Positions 41,720 through 50,253 of a stretch of DNA of 64,000 bases are shown here, in pieces. The DNA is taken from the NCBI RefSeq assembly GCF_030486405.1, contig NZ_CP129613.1:5518001-5582000 (forward strand), in the 5' to 3' direction. The notes below the pieces were generated by a model. It was not told the DNA's origin. It worked only from the letters and a program-made list of their open reading frames with translations, and searched no databases. How positions within the stretch are numbered: the stretch's first letter is position 1; the number at the start of each line of letters is the position of its first letter. The stretch is from Mycolicibacterium sp. HK-90. GTDB taxonomy: Bacteria; Actinomycetota; Actinomycetes; Mycobacteriales; Mycobacteriaceae. The position numbers were made by a program, and so were the translations under genes.

Positions 41720-43368
41720 TGCTTCGCTCCAACGTGATTGGCGTGCACGTCATCGGCCGCACGCTCTTCGGTGGTGTCCTTGGCCCACCGGTAGTCGGGC
41801 TTGCCCGCAGGCGAGCGCTTGACCTCGTCGACCAGCCAGAGACTGCGCGGCACTTTGTATCCCGCGATCTCGCTGCGCACGAAGGTGTCGAGCTCGGCCA
41901 AGGTCGGGCGGGCGCCCTCGCGCGGCTGCACGACGGCGGCCACGTGCTGACCGAAGCGCTCGTCGGGTACCCCGACCACCAGCGCGTCGAAGACGTCCGG
42001 ATGGCCCTTGAGCGCGGCCTCGACCTCTTCAGGGTAGATCTTCTCGCCGCCGCTGTTGATCGACACCGAGCCGCGGCCCAGCATGGTCACGCTGCCGTCG
42101 GCCTCGACCTCGGCGTAATCACCCGGGATGGCGTAGCGCACCCCGTTGTAGGTGCGGAAGGTCTCGGCGGTCTTCTTCTCGTCCTTGAAGTAGCCGACCG
42201 GGATGTGGCCGCACTTGGCGATGATGCCGCGCACGCCCGAGCCGGGCTTGACCTCGTTGCCGTCCTCGTCGAGCACCTTGGTGTTCTTGTCGATGGTGAC
42301 GCGTGGACCACCGGTGTGCGACTGACCCTTGGCCACGATGCTGGTGCCGCCGAAGCCCGTCTCCGACGAGCCGATCGAGTCGGTGATGATCCGGTTGGGC
42401 AGCAGCTCGAGGAACTTCTCCTTGAGGCTGGTGGAGAACAGCGCCGCGGTGCTGGCGAGCAGGAACAACGACGACAAGTCGTGTTCCTTGCCGGCGGCCT
42501 GCGCGGCCAGCAGGGAGTCCAGCAGCGGCCGGGCCATCGCGTCGCCGGTGAAGAACAGCAGATTGACCTTGTGCTCGTGGATCATCTGCCAGACCTCGTC
42601 GGCGTTGAACTCCGGCGCCAGCACGACGGTCTGGCCGGAGAACAGCGACATCCAGGTGGCCGACTGCGTCGCGCCGTGGATCATCGGCGGGATGGGCAGC
42701 CGGATCATCGGCGGGTTGGCCACGGCCTGCTTGGACAGGTCGTACTCGTCGGCAACGGGTTCGCCGGTGGCGAAGTCGGTGCCGCCGAACAGCACTCGGT
42801 AGATGTCCTCATGACGCCACATGACGCCCTTGGGGAAGCCGGTGGTGCCGCCGGTGTAGAGCAGGTAGATGTCGTCGGCGCTGCGCGGGCCGAAGTCACG
42901 CTCGGGTGAGCCCTGGGCCAGGGCATCTTCGAATGCCACGCCGCCGTAGCGCTGGAAGTCGTCGTCCGACCCGTCCTCGACCGCCAGGATGGTCTTCACG
43001 TTCGGGGTCTCGGGCAGAACGTTGGCCACCCGGTCGGCGTAGCGGCGCTCGTGGATGAGCGCGACCATGTCCGAATTGTCGAACAGGTACTTCAGCTCAC
43101 CCTCGACGTAACGGAAGTTGACGTTCACCAAGATCGCGCCGGCCTTCACGATGCCCAGCATCCCGATCACGATCTCGATGCGGTTACGGCAGTAAAGGCC
43201 GACCTTGTCGTCCTTCTTGACGCCCTGGTCGATCAGATAGTGGGCCAGACGGTTGGCCTTCTCCTCCAACTGCCCGTAGGTCAGCTGCTCGTCGCCGGAA
43301 ATCAGCGCGACACGGTCCGGCACAGCGTCGATGGCGTGCTCGGCAAGATCAGCAATATTCAGAGCCAC
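41716..43368 (-). CDS. fadD19: Steroid-CoA ligase FadD19
   Basis: 550-aa AMP-forming CoA ligase: YTGGTTGFPKGVMWRHEDIYRVLFGGTDF (P-loop and the sterol-ligase stretch), SIGSSETGFGGTS, the hinge GRGSVSINSGGEKIYPEEVE and the catalytic lysine SPAGKPDYRW. Orthologue of Rv3515c, which activates C27 sterol acids (cholestenoate) at the first step of side-chain beta-oxidation. I chose the GTG at 43368 (TAGTTT lies 7 nt upstream), matching the remembered N terminus VALNIADLAEHAIDAVPDRVA. The open frame to 43488 crosses the KstR operator and is not coding. Confidence 0.95.
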   Translation of the reverse strand: MALNIADLAEHAIDAVPDRVALISGDEQLTYGQLEEKANRLAHYLIDQGVKKDDKVGLYCRNRIEIVIGMLGIVKAGAILVNVNFRYVEGELKYLFDNSDMVALIHERRYADRVANVLPETPNVKTILAVEDGSDDDFQRYGGVAFEDALAQGSPERDFGPRSADDIYLLYTGGTTGFPKGVMWRHEDIYRVLFGGTDFATGEPVADEYDLSKQAVANPPMIRLPIPPMIHGATQSATWMSLFSGQTVVLAPEFNADEVWQMIHEHKVNLLFFTGDAMARPLLDSLLAAQAAGKEHDLSSLFLLASTAALFSTSLKEKFLELLPNRIITDSIGSSETGFGGTSIVAKGQSHTGGPRVTIDKNTKVLDEDGNEVKPGSGVRGIIAKCGHIPVGYFKDEKKTAETFRTYNGVRYAIPGDYAEVEADGSVTMLGRGSVSINSGGEKIYPEEVEAALKGHPDVFDALVVGVPDERFGQHVAAVVQPREGARPTLAELDTFVRSEIAGYKVPRSLWLVDEVKRSPAGKPDYRWAKDTTEERAADDVHANHVGAKQ

Positions 43369-43379
43369 AGAACCTAAAC

Positions 43380-43393
43380 TAGAACGTGTTACA
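43380..43393. promoter_or_regulatory. KstR operator, fadD19/echA19 divergent region
   Basis: TAGAACGTGTTACA, all defined TnnAACnnGTTnnA positions matched, 12 nt from the fadD19 GTG and 45 nt from echA19. It overlaps the likely fadD19 promoter, fitting direct repression. Confidence 0.88.
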
Positions 43394-43437
43394 TTTCGAT
43401 ACAAGTCTGGGTCGAAAATGCAGAGAGGCAGACACCA

Positions 43438-44238
43438 GTGACTGAGTCTGAAAAGGGCCCCGACGCCCTCATTGAGCAGCGCGGACACACCCTGATCGTC
43501 ACGCTGAACCGGCCGGAGGCGCGCAACGCGCTTTCCACCGAGATGCTCTCGATCATGGTCGCGGCCTGGGACCGCGTCGACAACGATCCGGAGATCCGCA
43601 CCTGCATCCTGACCGGGGCGGGCGGGTACTTCTGCGCGGGCATGGACCTCAAGGGCGCGACCAAGAAGCCGCCGGGTGATTCCTTCAAGGACGGTAGCTA
43701 CGACCCGTCACGCATCGACGGTCTGCTCAAGGGCCGCCGGCTCAAGAAACCGCTCATCGCCGCGGTCGAGGGCCCGGCCATCGCCGGTGGCACCGAGATT
43801 CTGCAGGGCACCGACATCCGCGTCGCCGGCGAGAGCGCCAAGTTCGGCATCTCCGAGGCCAAGTGGAGCCTGTACCCGATGGGCGGCTCGGCTGTGCGCC
43901 TGGTGCGTCAGATTCCCTACACCATCGCGTGCGACATGCTGCTGACCGGACGGCACATCACCGCCGCACAGGCACTCGAGTACGGCCTGATCGGGCACGT
44001 GGTGCCGGACGGCACCGCGCTGGAGAAGGCACTGGAGATCGCCGAGGTGATCAACAACAACGGCCCGCTGGCCGTGCAGGCGATCCTCAAGACCATCCGG
44101 GAGACCGAGGGTATGCACGAGGAGGAGGCGTTCAAGCCCGACACCGCCAACGGCATCCCGGTGTTCCTGTCCGACGACGCCAAGGAAGGCCCGCGGGCGT
44201 TCGCCGAGAAGCGTGCACCCAACTTCCAGATGAAGTAG
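43438..44238 (+). CDS. echA19: Enoyl-CoA hydratase EchA19
   Basis: 266-aa crotonase: [17 protein letters not shown], oxyanion-hole [13 protein letters not shown] (about 61-73) and [23 protein letters not shown]. Orthologue of Rv3516, the hydratase of steroid enoyl-CoA in side-chain beta-oxidation. GTG start with GAGAGGC upstream. A hairpin with a T-run (44269-44318) ends the unit. Confidence 0.92.
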   Translation: MTESEKGPDALIEQRGHTLIVTLNRPEARNALSTEMLSIMVAAWDRVDNDPEIRTCILTGAGGYFCAGMDLKGATKKPPGDSFKDGSYDPSRIDGLLKGRRLKKPLIAAVEGPAIAGGTEILQGTDIRVAGESAKFGISEAKWSLYPMGGSAVRLVRQIPYTIACDMLLTGRHITAAQALEYGLIGHVVPDGTALEKALEIAEVINNNGPLAVQAILKTIRETEGMHEEEAFKPDTANGIPVFLSDDAKEGPRAFAEKRAPNFQMK

Positions 44239-44268
44239 CTCTCGCCGCCGAAGCGGTCGAAACACATC

Positions 44269-44313
44269 GCGCCGAGGATCGCGGTCAGTACATGTGGCCG
44301 CAATCCTCGGCGC
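44269..44313 (+). repeat. Palindromic dispersed element, copy 2 (terminator-like)
   Basis: GCGCCGAGGATCGCGG (44269-44284) pairs with CCGCAATCCTCGGCGC (44298-44313) with one mismatch and a loop centred on ACATGT, followed by TGTTTTC. It repeats the element at 14358-14400 and is placed to terminate echA19. Confidence 0.7.
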
Positions 44314-44395
44314 TGTTTTCGCTTGAGACACCGCAGAGCCACCCCGGCGAAAATCAGTGGGCAGCGCCGAGGTGCGATCGATAGCGTGGTCGGCC

Positions 44396-45049
44396 ATGTA
44401 CGACCTCGACGCCGCGATCCGGGAACGACGTTCGATTCGCCGATTCCTACCGGACCGGCCGGTGCCTCGGGAGCTCGTCGACGAAGCTCTCCAGCTGGCG
44501 ATGCGCGCACCCTCGAACTCGAATGTGCAACCGTGGCAGGTGGTGTTCGCCACCGGCCCGGCACGCGATCGGTTGGTGAAGGCGCTCCTGGCCGAAGCCC
44601 AGACGTCGGAACCGCAGATTCCGGCCCTGCCCGCGCATTTCGAGCATCATCGATTCGAGGTCGGGGCCGCGGTCTTCGGCGCACTCGGGATTGCCCGCGA
44701 CGACGCCGAGACCCGGCGTGCCGTGGTGCTGCGGAACTGGGAGTTCTTCGGGGCGCCCCTGGTCGGAGTCGTCTGCATGCATCGCGACCTCGACCACGTC
44801 GACAGTATGAGTGTCGGCATGTTCCTGCAGACCCTGATCCTGACGTTGACCGCCCGCGGATTGGGCACTTGCACCCAGGTCTCGATCGCCGGGTATCCCG
44901 AGGTGGTCCGCGACCAGCTCGGGATACCCGCCGACATGCGCATTCTCTGCGGACTGGCGATCGGCTACCCGGACCGCGACTTCCCCGTGAATTCGCTACG
45001 GACGCCGCGGAATCCGCTCGGCGACAACGTCATGTTCCGTGAGGACTAG
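44396..45049 (+). CDS. Nitroreductase family protein
   Basis: 217-aa FMN nitroreductase-type enzyme: AAIRERRSIRRF (about 6-17), MRAPSNSNVQPWQVVFATG (FMN contact), a long GMFLQTLILTLTARGLGTCTQ and the C-terminal IGYPDRDFPVN. Reduces nitro- or quinone-like substrates with NAD(P)H. TAGCGT 8 nt before the ATG. Its end overlaps cyp142 by 4 nt (convergent). Not at this position in M. tuberculosis as I recall (Rv3517 is a different protein). Confidence 0.88.
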   Translation: MYDLDAAIRERRSIRRFLPDRPVPRELVDEALQLAMRAPSNSNVQPWQVVFATGPARDRLVKALLAEAQTSEPQIPALPAHFEHHRFEVGAAVFGALGIARDDAETRRAVVLRNWEFFGAPLVGVVCMHRDLDHVDSMSVGMFLQTLILTLTARGLGTCTQVSIAGYPEVVRDQLGIPADMRILCGLAIGYPDRDFPVNSLRTPRNPLGDNVMFRED

Positions 45050-46251
45050 GCCCCCACCGGAGCGGTCGGGGTGAACACCACTGGCATGGCCTCGGGGCCG
45101 CTGACGAAGTTGGCCGGCCGCAACGGCAACTGGTTGTCGTCCGCCAGGCGCAGGTCGGGCAGCCGGGTGAGCAGCCGCTCGATCATCAACCGGAGTTCCA
45201 GCCGGGCCAGCTGATTGCCCAGACAGAAGTGGGTCCCGAAACCGAACGCCATGTGGCTGTTGGGGTTCCGATCGATCCGGAAGTTGTCCGGATCCCCGAA
45301 TACGGATTCGTCGAAGTTGGCCGATTCGAACATCAGCATGATCTTCTCGCCGGCCTTGAGATCGGTGCCGTGGAAGGTGGTGTCCGCGGTCAGGGTCCGG
45401 CACATGTTCTTCACCGGCGAGGTCCAGCGCAGCATCTCCTCGATCGCGCCGGGCAGCGCCTCCCGGTCCGCGACGAGCTGATCCCATTGATCGGGGTGCC
45501 GCAGGAGCTGCTCGGTGCCGCCGGACAGGGTGTGCCGGGTGGTCTCGTCTCCGCCGATCAGGATCAGCAGTGTCTCCATGACGATTTCGTCATCCGACAT
45601 GCGCTGACCGTCGACCTCGGCGTTGACCAGGATCGAGAACAGGTCCTCGGTCGGCTCGGCGCGCCGCTTGGCGATCACGTCCATCGTGAAGGCGGTGTAC
45701 GCGGCGAACGTGTCCATCAGCATTCCGATGGCCGTCTCGTCAAGATGTGAGCTGAGCCCGCACACCAGATCGTCCGACCACTTCAGCAGCATTTCGCGCT
45801 CGGTCGGCAACACCCCGAGCATGTCGCCGATCACCGCCATCGGCAGTGGCGCAGCGAGGTCGCGGACGAAGTCGCATTCTCCGCGCTCGCACACCGCGTC
45901 GATCAGGGTGTCGCACAGATTCACGATCGACGGCACCTTGTCCATCACCCGCTTACGGGTGAAGCCGGAGTTGACGAGCTTGCGCCGCAACACATGTGCC
46001 GGATCGTCCATGTCGATCATGTACGGCATGCCGGGCTGATCCGGGCGGATGCCGCCGGTGTTGGAGAACAGTTCGGGGTCGCGTTCGGCGTCGATCACGG
46101 CCGCATACGTGGTGGCCGCGGCCAGCCCATTGCGGTCGCGGAACACCGGCTCGTTGGCCCGCATCCAGCGGTAGGCCTCCCGGGCCGCGCCATCGGCATA
46201 GAAATTGCCGTTGGTGAGGTCCACATCGGGTTTGAGCAGGACTTGGGTCAC
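45046..46251 (-). CDS. cyp142: Cytochrome P450 CYP142
   Basis: 401-aa P450: I-helix GGDETTRH (233-240), ExxR as E272-R275 and heme loop FGFGTHFCLGNQLA with C343. Mycobacterial CYP142 (Rv3518c, CYP142A) oxidises the cholesterol C26/27 methyl to the acid that FadD19 uses. Its GTG overlaps the stop of the ADC-like gene (GTGA), so the two share an mRNA. Redox partner likely FdxD-type. Confidence 0.94.
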   Translation of the reverse strand: MTQVLLKPDVDLTNGNFYADGAAREAYRWMRANEPVFRDRNGLAAATTYAAVIDAERDPELFSNTGGIRPDQPGMPYMIDMDDPAHVLRRKLVNSGFTRKRVMDKVPSIVNLCDTLIDAVCERGECDFVRDLAAPLPMAVIGDMLGVLPTEREMLLKWSDDLVCGLSSHLDETAIGMLMDTFAAYTAFTMDVIAKRRAEPTEDLFSILVNAEVDGQRMSDDEIVMETLLILIGGDETTRHTLSGGTEQLLRHPDQWDQLVADREALPGAIEEMLRWTSPVKNMCRTLTADTTFHGTDLKAGEKIMLMFESANFDESVFGDPDNFRIDRNPNSHMAFGFGTHFCLGNQLARLELRLMIERLLTRLPDLRLADDNQLPLRPANFVSGPEAMPVVFTPTAPVGA

Positions 46252-47048
46252 GGAATCTCCTTGGCGTCGGCAAACGTCATCTGCACATTGCGAACCGAAC
46301 TGGACAACATCGCCCGCTTGGGCAGGCCCAGGGCCGCAAGTTCTGCGGCGTACGGGTGATCCCCCAGCCGGATCCGGACCCCGCCCGGCCGGTACCGCAC
46401 ACCGGAAAGCCGCATCGTGCCTTCGGTTTCGCGCAGGACGTCGTCGAGGTAGGAGAAGGTGGACTGCACCTGGGGTTTGGCGGTGAACGCCGACGGCACC
46501 GGCAGGCCGGACTTGAAATCCATGCCCACCGCGAACCGTCCGTCGATGTTCACGTCGAAGCTGAACGGCGTGCCGTCACCGCGGACGCCGGCGGCATTGT
46601 CCGCACCGCGGACGCCGGCGGCATTGTCCGCACCGCGGACGGTGAAGTCCGCCAGGACCTTCGGGTATCCCCAGATCTGACGACCGGCCTGCAGCGTGAA
46701 CTCGCCATCCACCGGCAAGTGATGCACAAATGCGCCCGCCGAGCCCAGGCCGCGCAGGCCGGAAGCCTGCGAGCCGGGCCCATTCACCATGACGTTGGTG
46801 CCGTATTCCAGATACGGGCCCAGGTCACCGTCGATGTAGCGCATCAGCATCAGCACGACGATCGCGCGCTGCGGCCGGTGCCGGTAGACCTGCAGGCCGC
46901 TGTAGTCGATCATGCGCTGCGCGGCAGCGGCGTCCACGGAGAACATCGCCATGTGCTGTTCGGCGGTGCGAATCTGCACCGGCATGGTCAGCACGGTGCC
47001 GGCAACGGTGTGCTGCGAGGGCCCGGACTCGGGAGTGCTGTGACTCAC
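46248..47048 (-). CDS. Acetoacetate-decarboxylase-like protein (Rv3519-like)
   Basis: 266-aa protein resembling the ADC beta-fold (GPYLEYGTNVMV, GREIWGYPKV-like GRQIWGYPKVLADF). Residues about 139-160 contain a nine-residue repeat RGADNAAGV twice, from a 27-bp tandem duplication. The decarboxylase lysine is not clearly present, so the function is uncertain. The GTG start at 47048 follows TAGATT by 6 nt. First gene of a unit with cyp142. Confidence 0.8.
   Translation of the reverse strand: MSHSTPESGPSQHTVAGTVLTMPVQIRTAEQHMAMFSVDAAAAQRMIDYSGLQVYRHRPQRAIVVLMLMRYIDGDLGPYLEYGTNVMVNGPGSQASGLRGLGSAGAFVHHLPVDGEFTLQAGRQIWGYPKVLADFTVRGADNAAGVRGADNAAGVRGDGTPFSFDVNIDGRFAVGMDFKSGLPVPSAFTAKPQVQSTFSYLDDVLRETEGTMRLSGVRYRPGGVRIRLGDHPYAAELAALGLPKRAMLSSSVRNVQMTFADAKEIP
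46578..46640. repeat. 27-bp in-frame minisatellite, 2.3 copies
   Basis: Identical units 46578-46604 and 46605-46631 plus a 9-nt partial. Encodes the 9-aa repeat in the ADC-like protein; length keeps the frame, so copy number could vary between strains. Confidence 0.9.
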
Positions 47049-47054
47049 GCCATA

Positions 47055-47060
47055 AATCTA
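47055..47060 (-). promoter_or_regulatory. -10 hexamer TAGATT of the ADC-like/cyp142 unit
   Basis: TAGATT, 6 nt (TATGGC), GTG at 47048: leaderless. A half KstR-like site (TAGAACCTCGAGTA, 47059-47072; the GTT half is lost) overlaps it. Confidence 0.5.
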
Positions 47061-47102
47061 GAACCTCGAGTAGACAGGTTGCAAGGAAGTGTCTACTCAG
47101 AC

Positions 47103-48134
47103 TCAGACCAGGGCGGCAAGGTCCTTGATCTGCTCGACGGAGCGGGCGCCGACGACCATCATGGTCACGCCCGAAGCCTCCCAGGCCTTGATCTGTTCCT
47201 TGACGTAGTCGAGGTCGCCGACAATCGCCGAGTCATCGACCAGTTCGTCTGGAATGATCTTGGCCGCTTCGTCTTTGCGGTCACTGCGGAACAGTTTGGT
47301 GACGTCGTCGACGACCTCCGCGTAACCCATCCGGCGGTACACGTCGGCGTGGAAGTTGGTGTCCTCGGCACCCATCCCGCCCATGTACAGCGCCAAATGC
47401 GGCTTCATCAGTTCCATGATCGCAGGCCGGTCGTCGGTGACGACGACCTGCGCGGTGGCACAGATCTCGAAGGTCTCCCGGGTGCGACGCGCGCCCGGCC
47501 GGGCGAAGCCCTCATCCAGCCATTCGTTGTACATGCCGGCGATACGCGGTGAGTAGAAGATCGGCAGCCAACCATCGGCGATCTCGGCGGCCAGCGCGAC
47601 GTTCTTGGGCCCCTCGGCACCGAGCATCACCGGGATGTCGGCGCGCAACGGATGAGTTATCGGCTTGAGGTTCTTGCCAAGCCCGGTGGTGCCCTCGCCG
47701 GTCACCGGCAGCGGGTAGTGCGGGCCGTCGCTGTGCACGGGGGCCTCACGTGCCCAGACCTGCCGCAGGATGTCGATGTACTCGCGGGTGCGGGCCAGGG
47801 GCTTCGGGAACTTCGCGCCGTACCACCCCTCGACCACCTGCGGTCCGGACACCCCGAGGCCGAGAATGTGGCGGCCGCCGGAGAGGTGGTCCAGCGTCAG
47901 CGCGGCCATCGCGCACGCAGTCGGCGTGCGGGCGGACAGCTGGATCACCGAGGTACCCAGCCGCATGCGGGTCGTTTCCCGGCCCCACCAGGCCAGCGGG
48001 GTGTAGGCGTCCGAGCCCCAGGCCTCCGCGGTGAAGACGGTGTCGAAGCCTTCCGCCTCGGCGGCGGCGACGAGTTCGGCATGGTTGGTAGGCGGCTGCG
48101 CGCCCCAGTATCCGAGTTGCAGACCGAGCTTCAT
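47103..48134 (-). CDS. LLM-class F420-dependent oxidoreductase (Rv3520c-like)
   Basis: 343-aa luciferase-like monooxygenase-fold enzyme: MKLGLQLGYWGAQPP, GRHILGLGVSGPQVVEGWYG and VMLGAEGPKNVALAAEIADGW, typical of coenzyme-F420-dependent members. Orthologue by position of Rv3520c; substrate unknown, presumed steroid intermediate. GGGAAGG before the ATG. It shares a KstR site with the divergent DUF35 gene. Confidence 0.9.
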   Translation of the reverse strand: MKLGLQLGYWGAQPPTNHAELVAAAEAEGFDTVFTAEAWGSDAYTPLAWWGRETTRMRLGTSVIQLSARTPTACAMAALTLDHLSGGRHILGLGVSGPQVVEGWYGAKFPKPLARTREYIDILRQVWAREAPVHSDGPHYPLPVTGEGTTGLGKNLKPITHPLRADIPVMLGAEGPKNVALAAEIADGWLPIFYSPRIAGMYNEWLDEGFARPGARRTRETFEICATAQVVVTDDRPAIMELMKPHLALYMGGMGAEDTNFHADVYRRMGYAEVVDDVTKLFRSDRKDEAAKIIPDELVDDSAIVGDLDYVKEQIKAWEASGVTMMVVGARSVEQIKDLAALV

Positions 48135-48170
48135 TTAGATTGCCTTCCCACGTGTCCTTGCCACGATTGT

Positions 48171-48184
48171 TAGAACCTGTTCTA
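48171..48184. promoter_or_regulatory. KstR operator, perfectly palindromic
   Basis: TAGAACCTGTTCTA, all defined positions matched, 37 nt from the LLM gene and 9 nt before the GTG of the DUF35 gene. Confidence 0.88.
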
Positions 48185-48192
48185 CTCGATGT

Positions 48193-49182
48193 GTGACAGC
48201 CAGCCAAAGCCGCCCGGCCTCGACAGATCACCGTGAGCCGCCTCTTTCCGCGCCACTGAAACTGTCTTTTGACTACACCCGTTCAGTGGGCACTCTGCTC
48301 AGTCAGTTCTTTACTGCCCTGCGTGAGCGCCGGATTGTCGGCGTGCGCGGGTCCGACGGACGCGTGCACGTGCCACCCGCTGAGTATGACCCGGTCACCT
48401 ACGAGGCATTGACCGAGGTCGTTCCGGTGTCCAGCGTCGGGACCGTGTTGTCCTGGACCTGGCAGCCCGAGCCGCTCGAAGGCCAGCCGCTGGACCGGGC
48501 GTTCGCCTGGGCGCTGATCAAGCTCGACGGCGCCGATACGCCGTTGCTGCACGCCGTGGACGTCAAGGAAGGCGAGCTCAGCACCGGCGACCGGGTGCAC
48601 GCGCACTGGGTCGACGAACCGGTCGGTGCGATCACCGACATCGCCTACTTCGTGCCCGGTGAGACGGCCGAAGAGGTTCCCGAGGTCAGCGACGATCGCG
48701 ACCCGGTGACCATGTTGGTGGTGCCGTCGGCGATCGAGATCCAGCACACCGCCTCGCAACCCGAGAGCACCTATCTGCGTGGCCTGCGCGACGGCAAACT
48801 CCTCGGCGCGCGCACCGGCGACGCGGGCAAGGTCTACTTCCCGCCGAAGGAAGCCGACCCGGCCACCGGCAAGGAACTCGACCAGTTCGTCGAGCTCGTC
48901 GACAAGGGCACCGTCACCACGTTCGCGATCATCAACATCCCGTTCGCCGGTCAGCGCATCAAGCCGCCGTATGTCGCGGCCTACGTGCTGCTCGACGGCG
49001 CGGACATTCCGTTCCTTCATCTGGTGACCGACATCGACGCGTCCGAGGTCCGCATGGGCATGCGCGTGGAGGCGGTGTGGAAGCCCCAGGAGGAATGGGG
49101 CCTCGGCATCGACAACATCTCGCATTTCCGGCCGACGGGTGAGCCCGACGCCGACTACGACAGCTACAAGCACCACCTGTAA
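48193..49182 (+). CDS. Duplicated DUF35/OB-fold protein (Rv3521-like)
   Basis: 329-aa protein of two similar halves. Each has a short helix and ribbon (TLLSQFFTALRERRIVGVRGSDGRVHVPPAEYDP at about 34-67; TYLRGLRDGKLLGARTGDAGKVYFPPKEADP at about 192-222) and then an OB-fold strand set (GTVLSWTWQP; GTVTTFAIINI). DUF35 domains normally hold four zinc cysteines in the ribbon; both ribbons here have none. DUF35 proteins partner thiolase-like aldolases (ChsH2 with Ltp2), so this is probably the partner of Ltp3/Ltp4 encoded next. GTG start. Confidence 0.87.
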   Translation: MTASQSRPASTDHREPPLSAPLKLSFDYTRSVGTLLSQFFTALRERRIVGVRGSDGRVHVPPAEYDPVTYEALTEVVPVSSVGTVLSWTWQPEPLEGQPLDRAFAWALIKLDGADTPLLHAVDVKEGELSTGDRVHAHWVDEPVGAITDIAYFVPGETAEEVPEVSDDRDPVTMLVVPSAIEIQHTASQPESTYLRGLRDGKLLGARTGDAGKVYFPPKEADPATGKELDQFVELVDKGTVTTFAIINIPFAGQRIKPPYVAAYVLLDGADIPFLHLVTDIDASEVRMGMRVEAVWKPQEEWGLGIDNISHFRPTGEPDADYDSYKHHL

Positions 49183-49191
49183 AGGGAACTC

Positions 49192-50253
49192 ATGACTTTT
49201 CGTGACGTAGCCGTCGTCGGATTCGCGCATGCCCCGCATGTGCGCCGCACTGATGGCACCACCAACGGCGTCGAGATGCTGATGCCGTGTTTCGCAAGCC
49301 TCTATGAAGAGCTGGGCCTGCAACAGACCGACATCGGATTCTGGTGCTCGGGTTCCTCCGATTACCTTGCCGGCCGGGCTTTCTCGTTCATCTCGGCGAT
49401 CGACTCGATCGGCGCAGTGCCGCCGATCAACGAATCGCACGTCGAGATGGACGCCGCCTGGGCGCTGTACGAGGCCTACATCAAGATCCTGACCGGCGAG
49501 GTGGACACCGCGCTGGTCTACGGCTTCGGCAAGTCCTCGGCGGGTGTCCTGCGCCGGGTGCTGGCCCTGCAGACCGACCCCTACACCGTCGCGCCGCTGT
49601 GGCCGGATGCGGTGTCGCTGGCCGGACTTCAGGCCCGGTTCGGCCTGGATGCCGGTAAGTGGACTGCCGAGCAGATGGCCCAGGTGGCCCTGGATTCGTT
49701 CGCCGCCGCCGACCGCGTCGACTCGCTGGAATCCGCTGCCTCCGTTGCCGAGCTGCTCGACCGCCCGTTCTTCGCCGACCCGCTGCGCCGCCACGACATC
49801 GCCCCGATCACCGACGGCGCGTCGGCGATCGTGCTGGCGGCCGGCGACCGCGCCCGTGAACTGCGCGAGAACCCGGCGTGGATCACCGGTTTCGAGCACC
49901 GCATCGAGACCCCGGTGCTCGGCGCCCGCGATCTGACCGTCTCGACCTCAACGTCCGCATCGGCGCAGGCCGCCACGGGTGGTGACGTGAGCTCGATCGA
50001 GGTGGCCGAGATCTACGCCCCGTTCACCCACCAGCAGCTGATCCTCACCGAGGCGATCGGGCTGGGCGAGAACACGAAGATCAACCCGTCCGGCGGTGCG
50101 CTGGCCGCCAACCCGATGTTCTCGGCCGGCCTGGAGCGCATCGGCTTCGCCGCGCAGCACATCTTCTCCGGCTCTGCCGGGCGCGTGCTGGCACACGCCA
50201 CCAGTGGTGCTGCGCTGCAACAGAATCTGGTCGCGGTCCTGGAGGGCAAATAA
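49192..50253 (+). CDS. ltp4: Thiolase-fold lipid-transfer-like protein Ltp4
   Basis: 353-aa SCP-x thiolase-domain protein: MTFRDVAVVGFAH, VDTALVYGFGKSSAG, ITDGASAIVLA and a C-terminal INPSGGALAANPMFSAGLERIGFAA segment. Orthologue of Rv3522. Relatives such as Ltp2 perform retro-aldol release of propionyl-CoA from steroid side chains rather than thiolysis. AGGGA 6 nt before the ATG; ends in TAATGG overlap with ltp3. Confidence 0.92.
   Translation: MTFRDVAVVGFAHAPHVRRTDGTTNGVEMLMPCFASLYEELGLQQTDIGFWCSGSSDYLAGRAFSFISAIDSIGAVPPINESHVEMDAAWALYEAYIKILTGEVDTALVYGFGKSSAGVLRRVLALQTDPYTVAPLWPDAVSLAGLQARFGLDAGKWTAEQMAQVALDSFAAADRVDSLESAASVAELLDRPFFADPLRRHDIAPITDGASAIVLAAGDRARELRENPAWITGFEHRIETPVLGARDLTVSTSTSASAQAATGGDVSSIEVAEIYAPFTHQQLILTEAIGLGENTKINPSGGALAANPMFSAGLERIGFAAQHIFSGSAGRVLAHATSGAALQQNLVAVLEGK

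Noticed and set aside
39794..41737. 647-codon plus-strand open frame
   Set aside because: Antisense to the methyltransferase and the nitronate-monooxygenase-like gene, both of which have good motifs; low-complexity His/Arg/Gly sequence.
41719..42909. 396-codon plus-strand open frame
   Set aside because: Antisense to fadD19.
43369..43488. N-terminal extension of FadD19
   Set aside because: It would translate through the KstR operator and the echA19 start; the GTG at 43368 matches the known N terminus.
46578..46640. Short tandem repeat as a CRISPR array
   Set aside because: Units abut without spacers and keep the reading frame; it is a coding minisatellite.
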